Positions 36,213-45,611 of a DNA stretch of 64,000 bases are shown here, piece by piece. The notes beneath the pieces are model-generated. The model did not search any database. It saw nothing but the letters and a program-made list of their open reading frames with translations, and was not told the origin of the DNA. Origin of the DNA: Streptomyces sp. B1I3 (lineage in GTDB: Bacteria; Actinomycetota; Actinomycetes; Streptomycetales; Streptomycetaceae). The translations under genes were made by a program, and so were the position numbers. Location: the NCBI RefSeq assembly GCF_030816615.1, contig NZ_JAUSYD010000001.1, forward strand, positions 6,532,501-6,596,500. The letters run 5' to 3'. The stretch's first letter is position 1. Each line of letters begins with the position of its first letter.

Positions 36213-37205
36213 GTGACTCACATCCAGACCTCCCCGGGCGTATCGCCGCCCGCGGGCGACCGGTCCGTGAACAAGCGGAACGGTCCCACGGGCCAGGCGC
36301 CACCTGCCGGCACCACGCGTCCCGGCCGTCGCGAGAACCTGGCCGGCTACCTGTTCATGTCGCCCTGGATCGCGGGCTTCCTGTTCCTGATCGCCGGGCC
36401 CATGGTGTTCTCGCTGTACCTCTCGTTCACCGAGTACAACCTGTTCGACGCGCCACGCTGGATCGGCCTGCGGAACTTCACCGACATGTTCGCCGACCCG
36501 CGGTGGCGCCAGTCGGTCAAGGTGACCTCCTGGTACGTCCTGATCGGCACCCCCGTCAAGCTGGCCGCGGCGCTCGCCGTCGCCATGCTGCTCGCGCAGA
36601 AGCGGTGGGGCCAGTCCTTCTACCGGGCGGCCTTCTACGCCCCGTCGCTGATCGGCGCGAGCGTGTCGGCGGCCATCGTCTGGCGGGCACTGTTCTCGGA
36701 CGGAGCCGTCGTCGACCGGACGCAGAAGCTGTTCGGTGTGGAGACCGGTGGCTGGATCGGCGATCCCGAGATGATCATCTACGCACTGATCGCCCTCACC
36801 GTATGGCAGTTCGGCGCACCGATGGTCATCTTCCTGGCCGGCCTGAAGCAGGTGCCGCGCGAACTGTACGAGGCGGCCGAGGTGGACGGAGCCGGCCCGT
36901 GGCGCAGGTTCTTCCACATCACCCTGCCGATGATCTCACCGGTGCTGTTCTTCAACGTGCTGCTCGAGACCATCCACTCCTTCCAGATCTTCGGCTCCGC
37001 CTACATCCTCTCCAACGCCACCTGCGGGCCCGCCGACGCGACGCTCGTCTACACCTGTTACCTGTACGAACAGGGCTTCGTGAACAGCCGGATGGGCTTC
37101 GCCTCCGCCATGGGATGGCTGCTGCTCGTCGCTGTCGGCCTGGTCACCGCCGTCCTGTTCTGGTCCCAGAAACGCTGGGTGCACTACGAGGAGGGCGGCC
37201 GATGA
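36213..37205 (+). CDS. Sugar ABC transporter permease (MalF/LplB-type)
   Basis: First membrane subunit of the sugar importer, 330 residues with about six helices after a 45-residue polar N-terminus. The cytoplasmic EAA loop is ELYEAAEVDGAGPWRRFFHITLP, which docks the ATPase. A GTG start lies 11 bp after the binding-protein gene, and its end overlaps the second permease as ATGA. Confidence 0.9.
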   Translation: MTHIQTSPGVSPPAGDRSVNKRNGPTGQAPPAGTTRPGRRENLAGYLFMSPWIAGFLFLIAGPMVFSLYLSFTEYNLFDAPRWIGLRNFTDMFADPRWRQSVKVTSWYVLIGTPVKLAAALAVAMLLAQKRWGQSFYRAAFYAPSLIGASVSAAIVWRALFSDGAVVDRTQKLFGVETGGWIGDPEMIIYALIALTVWQFGAPMVIFLAGLKQVPRELYEAAEVDGAGPWRRFFHITLPMISPVLFFNVLLETIHSFQIFGSAYILSNATCGPADATLVYTCYLYEQGFVNSRMGFASAMGWLLLVAVGLVTAVLFWSQKRWVHYEEGGR

Positions 37206-38062
37206 GTCTCCTGACCGCAGCCGTACGACGCCGGGGAGCCGGCGCACTGGCCTGGCACCTGGGGGCCCTCGCCGTGCTCGCCGTGGTCCTCTACCCGGTG
37301 GTGTGGACGATCGGGGCCTCCTTCAAGCCCAGCGCGGACATCATCGGCGCTCCGGAACTCTTCCCGGGCGATCCCGTCACCGACAACTACACCAGGCTCA
37401 CCGAGGGCATCGCCGACATCCCCATCTCCACGTTCTTCATGAACTCGGCCTACATAGCGGTCGGTTCGGTGATCGGAGTGGTGCTGTCCTGCTCATTGAC
37501 GGCCTATGCCTTCGCCAAGGTCCGTTTCGCCGGCCGCAACGCCATGTTCGCCGTCATGATCGGCACCCTGCTGCTGCCGTACCACGTGCTGATCATTCCG
37601 CAGTACGTGCTGTTCCAGAAGCTGGAGCTGATCAACACCTTCACCCCGCTCCTGATCGGCAAGTACCTCGCCACCGACGCCTTCTTCGTCTTCCTGATGG
37701 TGCAGTTCATGCGCGGTCTGCCCAGGGAGCTCGACGAGGCGGCGCGGCTCGACGGCTGCGGGCACCTGAGGATCTACTGGTCGATCGTCATGCCGCTCTG
37801 CCGGCCGGCGCTGATCACCAGCGCGATCTTCACCTTCATCAACGCCTGGAACGACTTCATGGGCCCCTTGCTCTATCTGAACGAGCCGGACAACTACACC
37901 GTCTCGATGGGGCTCAAGATGTTCATCGACCAGGACGCCGTGGCCGACTACGGCGGCATGATCGCCATGTCGCTGGTCGCCCTGCTGCCCGTGCTGGCCT
38001 TCTTCACGGCCTTCCAGCGCTACCTGATCGACGGCATGGCCACCTCCGGCCTGAAGGGCTGA
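37202..38062 (+). CDS. Sugar ABC transporter permease (MalG/LplC-type)
   Basis: Second membrane subunit, 286 residues with about six helices. The EAA loop is ELDEAARLDGCGHLRIYWSIVMPLC, and NAWNDFMGPLLYLN near the C-terminus is characteristic of MalG-type subunits of oligosaccharide importers. Coupled by ATGA to the first permease. Confidence 0.9.
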   Translation: MSLLTAAVRRRGAGALAWHLGALAVLAVVLYPVVWTIGASFKPSADIIGAPELFPGDPVTDNYTRLTEGIADIPISTFFMNSAYIAVGSVIGVVLSCSLTAYAFAKVRFAGRNAMFAVMIGTLLLPYHVLIIPQYVLFQKLELINTFTPLLIGKYLATDAFFVFLMVQFMRGLPRELDEAARLDGCGHLRIYWSIVMPLCRPALITSAIFTFINAWNDFMGPLLYLNEPDNYTVSMGLKMFIDQDAVADYGGMIAMSLVALLPVLAFFTAFQRYLIDGMATSGLKG

Positions 38063-38069
38063 GGCGGTC

Positions 38070-38660
38070 ATGACGACGAAGGCTCCCACGGCGCAACGGC
38101 GCTCGCACGCGATGGACCGCTTCGCCCTGTTCTCCGAGTGCCTGCTCACCGGCGTCTGGATCGCCGTCGCGGCCCTCCCGCTGCTCACCTTCCCGGCGGC
38201 CTTCGCCGCCGGGACCAGGCACCTGCGCCGCCACCTCGCCGGGGAGCGCGGCGGGGTGCGGGAGTTCGTGGGGGACGTCCGCGCCGCGGCGCGCGGCGGC
38301 CTGTTCGTGGGTGCGGCCGTGTGGGCGGCCGGAGCGCTGCTCTGGCTGGACCTGGCGGCCGTACGGGCCGGGCTGCCGGGCGGGCCGCTCGTCGGCGCCG
38401 TCGGCATCCTCTCCCTGATCGGCCTCCTCGTCGCGGTCGTGCGCGCCGCCGCGTGCTGGGAGCCCGGTGAAGCCTGGCGGGTCCTGCTCGCCGGCGCCGG
38501 ACGGCGCACGGTCCGCGATCCGGCGGGCTCGTTCCTGCTCGTGTGCGGGATGGCCGTCGTCGTCCTGTCCGGCGCCCTGATGCTGCCGCTGGCCGTTCCC
38601 GTCGTCGGGGCGGTGGCCGCCGCGGCCACCGCCGTCGAAGCCCGCCGGCTCGCCCGCTGA
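38070..38660 (+). CDS. YesL/DUF624-type membrane protein
   Basis: 196 residues, with about four hydrophobic helices and a cytoplasmic first loop rich in Arg (RHLRRHLAGERGGVREF). It resembles the YesL/DUF624 family, small membrane proteins encoded beside ABC sugar importers for pectin-type saccharides in Bacillus and actinobacteria; their exact role is unknown. It is eight bases after the permease stop. The YesL assignment rests mostly on context and topology. Confidence 0.65.
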   Translation: MTTKAPTAQRRSHAMDRFALFSECLLTGVWIAVAALPLLTFPAAFAAGTRHLRRHLAGERGGVREFVGDVRAAARGGLFVGAAVWAAGALLWLDLAAVRAGLPGGPLVGAVGILSLIGLLVAVVRAAACWEPGEAWRVLLAGAGRRTVRDPAGSFLLVCGMAVVVLSGALMLPLAVPVVGAVAAAATAVEARRLAR

Positions 38661-38725
38661 CCGCACGGCCACCCCGCTCTTCCCCCTGCCGTACGTCCCC
38701 GATCCGCACGGAGAGAGGCACCACC

Positions 38726-41473
38726 ATGTCCAGGATGCCCCGCAGAACACTCCTCAAGGCAGCAGCGGCGGCCGGTGCCGCCGCACAGTTCAGCTGGTCC
38801 CTCGGCACCACCGGCGCCGCGGCCGCATCCGGCACCGGCGAGACCGCCGGACCCGTGACCCTCACCTGGCTGGAGCCCGGCGGCCTCGGCGCGGCCCCCG
38901 GATCCACGCTCGGGGTGCCCTGGCCCAAGGGGCAGTACCCGAAGGACCAGCACTTCACACTGGTCACCGAGGACGGCAAGGACGTCCCCGTGCAGTCGTG
39001 GACCACCGCCACCTGGCCCGACGGCTCCGCGAAGTGGACCGCCCACGCCGTAGGGCCGGAAGCCGCCGGCGCCAAGAAGTTCGTGCTCGGCCCCGGAGCG
39101 CCCGCCGCGCCCGCCCACAAGGTCACCGTCAAGAACACCGGGTCCACCGTCACCGTCTCCACCGGCGTCATCACCGCGAAGATGGGGAAGACCGGCTCCT
39201 CGCTCATCACCTCCCTCGTCCGTGGCTCCACGGAGATCGCCAAGGACGGCCGGCTCGTCCTGATCCGCCAGGGCGAGATCGAGGACGGTGACCAGGGGCG
39301 CGAGTCGTACGAGCGCTTCGAGAGCGCCGTCACCACGACCGAGGTCGAACAGAGCGGGCCCGTTCGCGCGGTGGTCCGTATCGAGGGCAAGCACCGCAGA
39401 GGGAAGCGCTCCTGGCTGCCCTTCTCCGTCCGGCTCTACTTCTACGCCGGCGCCGAATCGTTCCGCATGGTGCACACCATCACCTTCGACGGTACCCAGG
39501 AACCCGGAAAGGCGAGCGGCGACTTCATCCGCGGCCTCGGTGTGCGCTTCACCGTCCCGATGCGGGACGAGGCCTACGACCGGCACATCCGCATCGGCGG
39601 CGAGGGCACCGGCATGCTCCGTGAGGCCGTCAAGGGCATCACCGGACTTCGCCGCGACCCCGGAGCCGCCGTCCAGGCAGCGCAGTTCGAGGGGACGAAG
39701 CTGCCCGATCCCGCCACCTGGGACCAGCGCGTCACCAGCCGCCTCCACCTCATCCCCACCTGGGGTGACTACACCCTGAGCCAGCTGTCCGCCGACGGGT
39801 TCTCCCTGCGCAAGCGCACCAAGAAGGGCCACGGCTGGATCGCGGCGGGCGGTGGCCGGCGGGCCTCCGGCTTCGCATACGTCGGCGGGGCGAGCGGTGG
39901 GCTCGCCTTCGGCCTGCGGGACTTCTGGGAGAAGTTCCCCGCCCAGCTCGACATCCGCGACGCGCACACCGACGCGGCCGAGGTCACCGTGTGGCTCTGG
40001 TCGCCCGAGGCCGAGCCGATGGACCTGCGCTTCTACCACGACGGTCTCGGCCAGGACACCTACGCCGAGCAGCTCGAAGGCCTCAACATCACCTACGAGG
40101 ACTACGAACCCGGCTTCGGCACCCCGTACGGCATCGCCCGCACCAGCGAACTCCTCTTCTGGGCCCACGACTCCACCCCCGGCGCCTCCGCCCTCGCGCA
40201 GCAGACCGAAGCCGTCCGCACCCTTCCCCAGCTCGTCGCGCCCCCGGCCCAGCTGATCGCCGCGAAGGTCTTCGGCGGGCTCTTCTCCCCGGTCGACCGA
40301 TCGACACCGGCCAAGGCGAAGATCGAGGACCACCTCGACTTCCTCTTCACGTACTACAAGGACCAGGTCGACATGCGGCGCTGGTACGGCTTCTGGGACT
40401 ACGGCGACGTCATGCACTCCTACGACCCGGCCCGTCACCAGTGGCGCTACGACGTCGGCGGCTACGCGTGGGACAACTCCGAGCTCTCGCCCGACCTCTG
40501 GCTCTGGTACGCCTACCTGCGCTCCGGGCGTGCCGACATCTTCCGCTTCGCCGAAGCCATGACCCGGCACACCGGTGAGGTCGACGTCTACCACCTCGGG
40601 CAGTGGGCCGGCCTCGGCACCCGGCACGGCATCCAGCACTACGCCGACAGCGCCAAGCAGCAGCGCATCGCCAACACCACCTACCGGCGCTTCTACTACT
40701 TCCTCACCGCCGACGAACGCGTCGGCGACCTCATGCGTGCCAACGTCGACTCCGACGAGACCTTCCTCGCCCTCGATCCGCTCCGCAAGATCCGCACCGA
40801 GCCCTACACACCCGACCGGCACGCCCTGTCCATCGGTTTCGGTACCGACTGGAGCGGGCTGGTCTCCGCGTGGCTCACCGAATGGGAGCGCGGCGGTCCG
40901 CAGGCCGCGAAGGCGAAGGCCCGCGTCCTCGCGACCATGGAGACGATCGCCGCACAGCCCAACGGCTTCGTCCAGGGCAGCGGCCTGTACGACCTCGACA
41001 CGGGGAAGTTCGCCGTCGCCGCCGAGCCCGTCGTCAGCGTCTCGCACCTCTCGGCGGTCTTCGGCCTGAACGAACTGTGCGCCGAGCTCATCGACCTCGT
41101 CGGCCTCGAGGTACCGGAGTTCGAGGAGGCGTACCTCGACTACTGCCGGTACTTCAACGCGACCAAGGCAGAGCAGAGGGCGCGCTACGGCTCCGACTTC
41201 GGCAGTCTCATCCTCTTCCAGGGCCACTCCCGGCTCGACGCCTACGCCGCGGTCCGGACGGGCGACGGGAAACTCGCCGCCCGGGCCTGGGAGAAGTTCT
41301 ACAACAGCGACGGGTACAAGGAGTCGGCCCCCTGGCGGACCGAGAAGGTGACCGGCCCCGTCACCACCGTCCCCGGCACGGAGGCCGACTGGGTCTACAC
41401 CAACGACACCGCGCTCTACGGACTCGCCGCCATCGAGAACCTCGCCCTCATAGGCGACCGCATGCCCGCCTGA
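38726..41473 (+). CDS. Tat-secreted PcRGLX/YetA-type exo-rhamnogalacturonan lyase-family protein
   Basis: 915 residues. The start MSRMPRRTLLKAAAAAG is a Tat signal. The mature N-terminus carries LGVPWPKGQYPKDQHF and TTATWPDGSAKWTAHA, hallmarks of the N-terminal barrel of PcRGLX-like proteins (polysaccharide lyase family 26, Bacillus YetA), followed by an alpha-barrel-type C-terminal half rich in Trp and Tyr (YGFWDYGDVMHSYDPARHQW). These enzymes release unsaturated galacturonosyl-rhamnose from rhamnogalacturonan I. It closes the transporter operon, as yetA does with lplABC in Bacillus. Activity is inferred. Confidence 0.82.
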   Translation: MSRMPRRTLLKAAAAAGAAAQFSWSLGTTGAAAASGTGETAGPVTLTWLEPGGLGAAPGSTLGVPWPKGQYPKDQHFTLVTEDGKDVPVQSWTTATWPDGSAKWTAHAVGPEAAGAKKFVLGPGAPAAPAHKVTVKNTGSTVTVSTGVITAKMGKTGSSLITSLVRGSTEIAKDGRLVLIRQGEIEDGDQGRESYERFESAVTTTEVEQSGPVRAVVRIEGKHRRGKRSWLPFSVRLYFYAGAESFRMVHTITFDGTQEPGKASGDFIRGLGVRFTVPMRDEAYDRHIRIGGEGTGMLREAVKGITGLRRDPGAAVQAAQFEGTKLPDPATWDQRVTSRLHLIPTWGDYTLSQLSADGFSLRKRTKKGHGWIAAGGGRRASGFAYVGGASGGLAFGLRDFWEKFPAQLDIRDAHTDAAEVTVWLWSPEAEPMDLRFYHDGLGQDTYAEQLEGLNITYEDYEPGFGTPYGIARTSELLFWAHDSTPGASALAQQTEAVRTLPQLVAPPAQLIAAKVFGGLFSPVDRSTPAKAKIEDHLDFLFTYYKDQVDMRRWYGFWDYGDVMHSYDPARHQWRYDVGGYAWDNSELSPDLWLWYAYLRSGRADIFRFAEAMTRHTGEVDVYHLGQWAGLGTRHGIQHYADSAKQQRIANTTYRRFYYFLTADERVGDLMRANVDSDETFLALDPLRKIRTEPYTPDRHALSIGFGTDWSGLVSAWLTEWERGGPQAAKAKARVLATMETIAAQPNGFVQGSGLYDLDTGKFAVAAEPVVSVSHLSAVFGLNELCAELIDLVGLEVPEFEEAYLDYCRYFNATKAEQRARYGSDFGSLILFQGHSRLDAYAAVRTGDGKLAARAWEKFYNSDGYKESAPWRTEKVTGPVTTVPGTEADWVYTNDTALYGLAAIENLALIGDRMPA

Positions 41474-41510
41474 TCCCGGAGCAGGACGCCCTGGGCCGGC
41501 CCCGCGGCCG

Positions 41511-43955
41511 TCACCGCATCCGGCCCACGGCGTCCCTCAGCCGGCGCGCGTCGCGCAACCGCTGCTCGTACGTCGCACCGACCGCGAGCAGCACCAGCCC
41601 GGCGAGGGCGGGGGGCGCCCAGCGGGGGAGTGCGTCGAAGACCTGGACCACCTGCGGAGCCAGCTCGTGCAGCCCGTCCAGGGCCAGCACCGTGGCGCCC
41701 AGCACCAGAGGCGCCCGCAGGCGGCGGCGGGCGCCGGCCAGGGTGACCACCAGTGCCGCGACGCCCAGCAGCAGCGGCCGCAGCCAGTGCGCGTCGCCCC
41801 ACGCCGCGACGAGGCTCGGCACCATCGTCATCGACAGGGCGGGCCCGTACGCCACCCAGGAGGACGCCGAAGCATCCCGGCGACGCCGCAGGTACCCCAC
41901 CCCGAACGCGGCCACCGAGGCCGGCAGGGTGTACGCCTCCGGGGCCGACACATCCCAGGCCCCCAGGCGCACCCACGCCGCCAGCACGAACAGCACCGCC
42001 GCCGTGCTCCCGGCCACCCGCCGGCGCTCCGGGCGCAGCGCGCCGTAGGCCGCCAGCACCCCGCACAGGGCCAGGACCAGCGCCAGGTACGGCGCGTCCG
42101 TCACCGCGAGCCCCACGGCCACCACCGCACCGCACGCCCCTGCGGCCTCCACCGCCACCGCCACGGCGGCGACCCGCAGACGCGCGCCGAGCAGCACCGT
42201 CACCGCCGGCACCACCAGGACCGCAGGCGCCGTACCGGCCGCGCCCCACCCGAGGGAGGCGCCGACCGCGGACACCACGACCACCGCCCACAGCACCGAC
42301 CCGCCGGCGAGGACCGACTGCACCACCGGCACCCGCGACCGGGCGGCCGCCCCCGCGAACAACACCGCCAGCACCCCGGACACCACCGGCGTGGCGGGCT
42401 CGGCGGCCAGCGCCAGCAGCCCCACGCTCACGGCTCCGACGAGCGCGCACACCAGCCCGGTCAGCCCGGCACCGTCGGTTCCCCGCCGCACGGCCACCGC
42501 CAGCAGCCCCGCCACCAGCGACAGCTCCACCCCCACGGCCGCCGCGTACGGCACGTCCGCCACGGCGAGCAGCGCGAGCACCGCCGCCCAGACCAGGCCG
42601 AGGGCGCCTGCCCCAGCCGCAGCCCGCCACGCGGCCCCCGGCACCACCGGCTCCCCACCGGTCCGCAGCCGCCCCGCGTACAGCGCGCCCAGCAACCCGG
42701 CCACCACGACGAGCACCACCGGCGACGCGGTGGACCGCGCCCACGGCACCGAAGCTCCGAGCGCGTCCCGCAAGCCCGACGGCGCCCCGGCCCACACCTT
42801 CGTCACCAGGGAGATCGGCCCGAGCAGCACGGCGGCCACCACCGGCAGCGCCCACAGCACCGCGCCCGACACGACGGCGGCCGACGCCCCCAGGACGCCC
42901 CGGGCCACCGGCTGCGGGACCCGGAACCGCACCACCGCGGCGAGCGCCGCCCCGCACAGCAGGTACGCCGGGACCGACCAGCCCCACGGCAGCCCCGCAC
43001 GCACCACACCGCCCACGGCAGCCACCGCGGCCAGACCCGCCACCGCACCCGCGACCGCCGCCGCCTCCTTCGGCGCGCGCCACGCCCCGACCAGCGCCAC
43101 CAGTGCGCCCGCCAGCAGCAGAGCCCCCGGACCCACGGCCGCGGACGGCCCCTGCGCCGACAGCGACTGCTCCAGACCCAGCAGCAGAGCGGTCAGCCCG
43201 GTCGCCGTCGCCCCGGCGCACGCCGTGATCCGCACCGCGAGCCCCCGGCCCCGCAGCGCCACCGCCACATCTGCCGCGGCCGTCACCAGCAGCGCCCAGC
43301 CGAACACCGGCGCGGACGCTCCCGCCGCCCAGGCCCCCAGTACCAGAGGCAGCTGTCCCGCCACCACGGCCGCGGGCAGAGGTAGCCGCAGCCGCCCCAG
43401 GCCCAGCCCGTACGCCGTCCACACCGCGGCGAGCACCGCCGAGGCGACCGCCGAGAACCGGAGCCCGTCCGTGCCCGGCGCCGCCACCGCGTGCAGGGCG
43501 TACGCGTCCAGGACCGTCAGCACCAGCGCCAGCGCGGCCAGCGACTCCGCCGTCGCGGACAGCCCGCGGCGCAGCAGCAGGGCAGGCGCCACGAGCGCAC
43601 CGGCCGTCACCGCCGCCAGCACCACCGAGCGGCCCGCGATGCCCATCTCGCCCCAGCTGAACAGGGTGAACGCGATCGCCGCGACGGTCAGCAGGAGACC
43701 GCCGAGGACCAGCAGCACGTTCTGGGCGCCGCGCGACGCGGCGGCGGGGGCGGCGGGCGTGGCCGGGCCCCAGGGAGGCGGGCCGGCCGTGGGCGGCGTG
43801 GGAGGCGCGGGAAAGCCCGCAGGCGCGGCCGGGGGCCGGAGTACGGTCAGGAGCCAGGCACGACGGTGCAGCAGCTGCAGCCGGCGGGCGTCCAGCCGGA
43901 CCAGTTCGCGGTCGAGGAGCGCCAATTCCTCGGCGGGTGGCGGCACATGTTCCAT
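41511..43955 (-). CDS. Giant polytopic membrane protein (SCO7613-like)
   Basis: About 814 residues (826 if the upstream ATG at 43991 is used). After a charged start (PAEELALLDRELVRLDARRLQLLHRRAWLL) that looks like a short coiled coil and a Pro-rich linker, almost the entire length is hydrophobic, with twenty or more possible membrane helices dominated by Ala, Val and Leu. I believe it belongs to the streptomycete group annotated as SCO7613 C-terminal-domain membrane proteins, whose function is unknown. No transporter signature is visible. Neither candidate start has a convincing ribosome site. Confidence 0.75.
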   Translation of the reverse strand: MEHVPPPAEELALLDRELVRLDARRLQLLHRRAWLLTVLRPPAAPAGFPAPPTPPTAGPPPWGPATPAAPAAASRGAQNVLLVLGGLLLTVAAIAFTLFSWGEMGIAGRSVVLAAVTAGALVAPALLLRRGLSATAESLAALALVLTVLDAYALHAVAAPGTDGLRFSAVASAVLAAVWTAYGLGLGRLRLPLPAAVVAGQLPLVLGAWAAGASAPVFGWALLVTAAADVAVALRGRGLAVRITACAGATATGLTALLLGLEQSLSAQGPSAAVGPGALLLAGALVALVGAWRAPKEAAAVAGAVAGLAAVAAVGGVVRAGLPWGWSVPAYLLCGAALAAVVRFRVPQPVARGVLGASAAVVSGAVLWALPVVAAVLLGPISLVTKVWAGAPSGLRDALGASVPWARSTASPVVLVVVAGLLGALYAGRLRTGGEPVVPGAAWRAAAGAGALGLVWAAVLALLAVADVPYAAAVGVELSLVAGLLAVAVRRGTDGAGLTGLVCALVGAVSVGLLALAAEPATPVVSGVLAVLFAGAAARSRVPVVQSVLAGGSVLWAVVVVSAVGASLGWGAAGTAPAVLVVPAVTVLLGARLRVAAVAVAVEAAGACGAVVAVGLAVTDAPYLALVLALCGVLAAYGALRPERRRVAGSTAAVLFVLAAWVRLGAWDVSAPEAYTLPASVAAFGVGYLRRRRDASASSWVAYGPALSMTMVPSLVAAWGDAHWLRPLLLGVAALVVTLAGARRRLRAPLVLGATVLALDGLHELAPQVVQVFDALPRWAPPALAGLVLLAVGATYEQRLRDARRLRDAVGRMR

Positions 43956-44044
43956 GTACGGGAGTGTGGCGCCGCCCACATGTTCGTACATGCGCTCGGG
44001 TACTCACTTCCACGCCTGAGTAGGCACCCCGGCACACTGGAGCC

Positions 44045-44491
44045 ATGGACTGGAATCACTACCGCTTCACGAGCATCTGGGACATCCCCGTCCCGCCCGA
44101 CGCCGTGTACGACGCCCTCGAACGTCCCGAGGACTACCCACGCTGGTGGCCGCAGGTCCGCGAGATCAGCCGGATCGACGACGCCACCGCCACGGCACGC
44201 TTCCGTTCCTCGCTCCCCTACGACCTCGTCCTGACGCTCCGGCAGCGCCGCAGCGACCCCGCCGCGCGGACACTCGAAGCCACGATGAGCGGCGACCTGG
44301 AGGGCTGGGCACGCTGGACCGTCGCCCCGCACGAGGGCGGCAGCCGGGTCACGTACGAGCAGGAGGCCGAGGTCCGCAAAGGGCTGCTGCGCCGGCTCGC
44401 CGTGCCCGGACGTCTCCTCTTCCGCGTCAACCACACGCTGATGATGCGCTCCGGACGCCGCGGACTGCGGGCATGGCTCGAAGCGGTTTGA
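44045..44491 (+). CDS. SRPBCC (START/polyketide cyclase-like) protein
   Basis: 148 residues with the helix-grip fold: WDIPVPPDAVYDALERPEDYPRWWP at the start is the classic SRPBCC opening, followed by beta strands and a C-terminal helix (RLLFRVNHTLMMRSGRRGLRAWLEAV). Such proteins bind hydrophobic ligands, and some are cyclases or lipid carriers. The ligand is unknown. It is divergent from the giant membrane protein; the promoter of the next tRNA overlaps its 3' end. Confidence 0.85.
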   Translation: MDWNHYRFTSIWDIPVPPDAVYDALERPEDYPRWWPQVREISRIDDATATARFRSSLPYDLVLTLRQRRSDPAARTLEATMSGDLEGWARWTVAPHEGGSRVTYEQEAEVRKGLLRRLAVPGRLLFRVNHTLMMRSGRRGLRAWLEAV

Positions 44492-44517
44492 ACGGAGACC
44501 GCCGAGCCCTGTATGGT
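44488..44517 (+). promoter_or_regulatory. Promoter of tRNA-Val copy 2
   Basis: TTGAAC (44488-44493) and TATGGT (44512-44517), 18-bp spacer, partly inside the end of the SRPBCC gene; transcription would start about 7 bp before the tRNA. Confidence 0.55.
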
Positions 44518-44530
44518 TCAACCCGTTCCC

Positions 44531-44602
44531 GGGCGATTAGCTCAGTGGGAGAGCGCTTCGTTCACACCGAAGAGGTCACTGGTTCGAACCCAGTATCGCC
44601 CA
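44531..44602 (+). tRNA. tRNA-Val (CAC), copy 2
   Basis: 72-nt tRNA with the same sequence as the gene at 34591-34662, in the same orientation; anticodon CAC. Confidence 0.95.
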
Positions 44603-44609
44603 CCCGGGA

Positions 44610-44646
44610 AAAGCCGGTCCGTCAGTACCACCGACGGACCGGCTTT
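44610..44646. terminator. Terminator of tRNA-Val copy 2
   Basis: AAAGCCGGTCCGTC (44610-44623) pairs perfectly with 44633-44646 (14 bp, 9-nt loop). It may also serve the convergent exonuclease gene. Confidence 0.8.
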
Positions 44647-44689
44647 CGCGTCCCCGGCCCCGGGCGGGGCCTTGCGCGGGCCCGGCCCG

Positions 44690-45415
44690 TCAGGCCGCGG
44701 CAGGGAGCTCCGGACGCAACGGCCACGCCGGGTCCACCGCCTCCGGCGTACCGCTCTTCTCGAACCACGCCTGCAGCCCCCGCGCCTGAGCCGCATGCCA
44801 CACGGCCTGCAGCGAATGCAGTTCCGCCGGAGTCAGCCGCTCCAGCCGGGCGGCGAACCGCCGCCCCACCGCGCGCACCAGCTCCAGTGAGGCCACCGCG
44901 TCGGCCGCCGCGTCGTGCGCCCCGTCCAGCGCCACCCCGTACAGCTCGCACAGGTCCGTCAGCGTGCGACGGCCCTTGCGGTAGCGGTCCAGATGCTTGT
45001 CCAGGACCCGGGGGTCCAGCACGCACAGCGGCGCGTTCCGCAGGTACCCCGCCAGCGACGACGCCCGGTGCCGCCTCAGCTCCCGGTCCAGCAGCGTCAG
45101 GTCGAACGGCGCGTTCATCACGACGATCGGCCGCCCCGCCGCGCACTGCTCCGCCAGCGCCCGGCCTATCTCCTCCACCACGGGGGCGGGCCACCGCCCG
45201 TTGCGCTGCAGATGGTCATCCGTCAGCCCGTGGATCTCGGTGGCCCCGGCGGGCACCGGAATCCCCGGATTGACCAGCCAGCGGGTCACGCGGGGACGCC
45301 CGCCCGCCATGTCCTGGACGACGAGTGCGGCCGAAACGATCCGGTCCTCCTCGACGTCCACGCCTGTCGTCTCGGTGTCAAAAGCGGCCAGTGGGCCATC
45401 GAACCAGTGCATCAT
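44690..45415 (-). CDS. DnaQ-like 3'-5' exonuclease
   Basis: A 241-residue DEDDh exonuclease. Exo I is AAFDTETTG with the two metal ligands Asp and Glu, Exo II is around NAPFDLTLLDRELRRH, and Exo III is the HDAAADAVASLELV segment with its His and Asp. It is a stand-alone proofreading-type nuclease, not a DNA polymerase subunit fusion; the substrate could be DNA or RNA. ATG-ATG at 45415 follows GAGGAG by eight bases. Confidence 0.9.
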   Translation of the reverse strand: MMHWFDGPLAAFDTETTGVDVEEDRIVSAALVVQDMAGGRPRVTRWLVNPGIPVPAGATEIHGLTDDHLQRNGRWPAPVVEEIGRALAEQCAAGRPIVVMNAPFDLTLLDRELRRHRASSLAGYLRNAPLCVLDPRVLDKHLDRYRKGRRTLTDLCELYGVALDGAHDAAADAVASLELVRAVGRRFAARLERLTPAELHSLQAVWHAAQARGLQAWFEKSGTPEAVDPAWPLRPELPAAA

Positions 45416-45611
45416 CCCCGAACTCCTCGCACCTGCTTGGCAGATGGCGGGATTCCTCTGCCCGATTCGGTGATACCCGGGCCCTTTGCCTGATACGCCG
45501 TTTGCGGCACGTCTCCTGCGGTGACAACAGAGATGACGGGCAAGGAAGTTGACCGGTCCGTCAGCGGAGACCGGGCAACCGGTCGGCACAGCCCGGAAGG
45601 CACACGGAGCC

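Noticed and set aside
37493..41227. Minus-strand open frame of about 1240 codons opposite the lyase and permease genes
   Set aside because: Composition is typical of an antisense shadow and the plus strand carries clear homologues with signal peptides.
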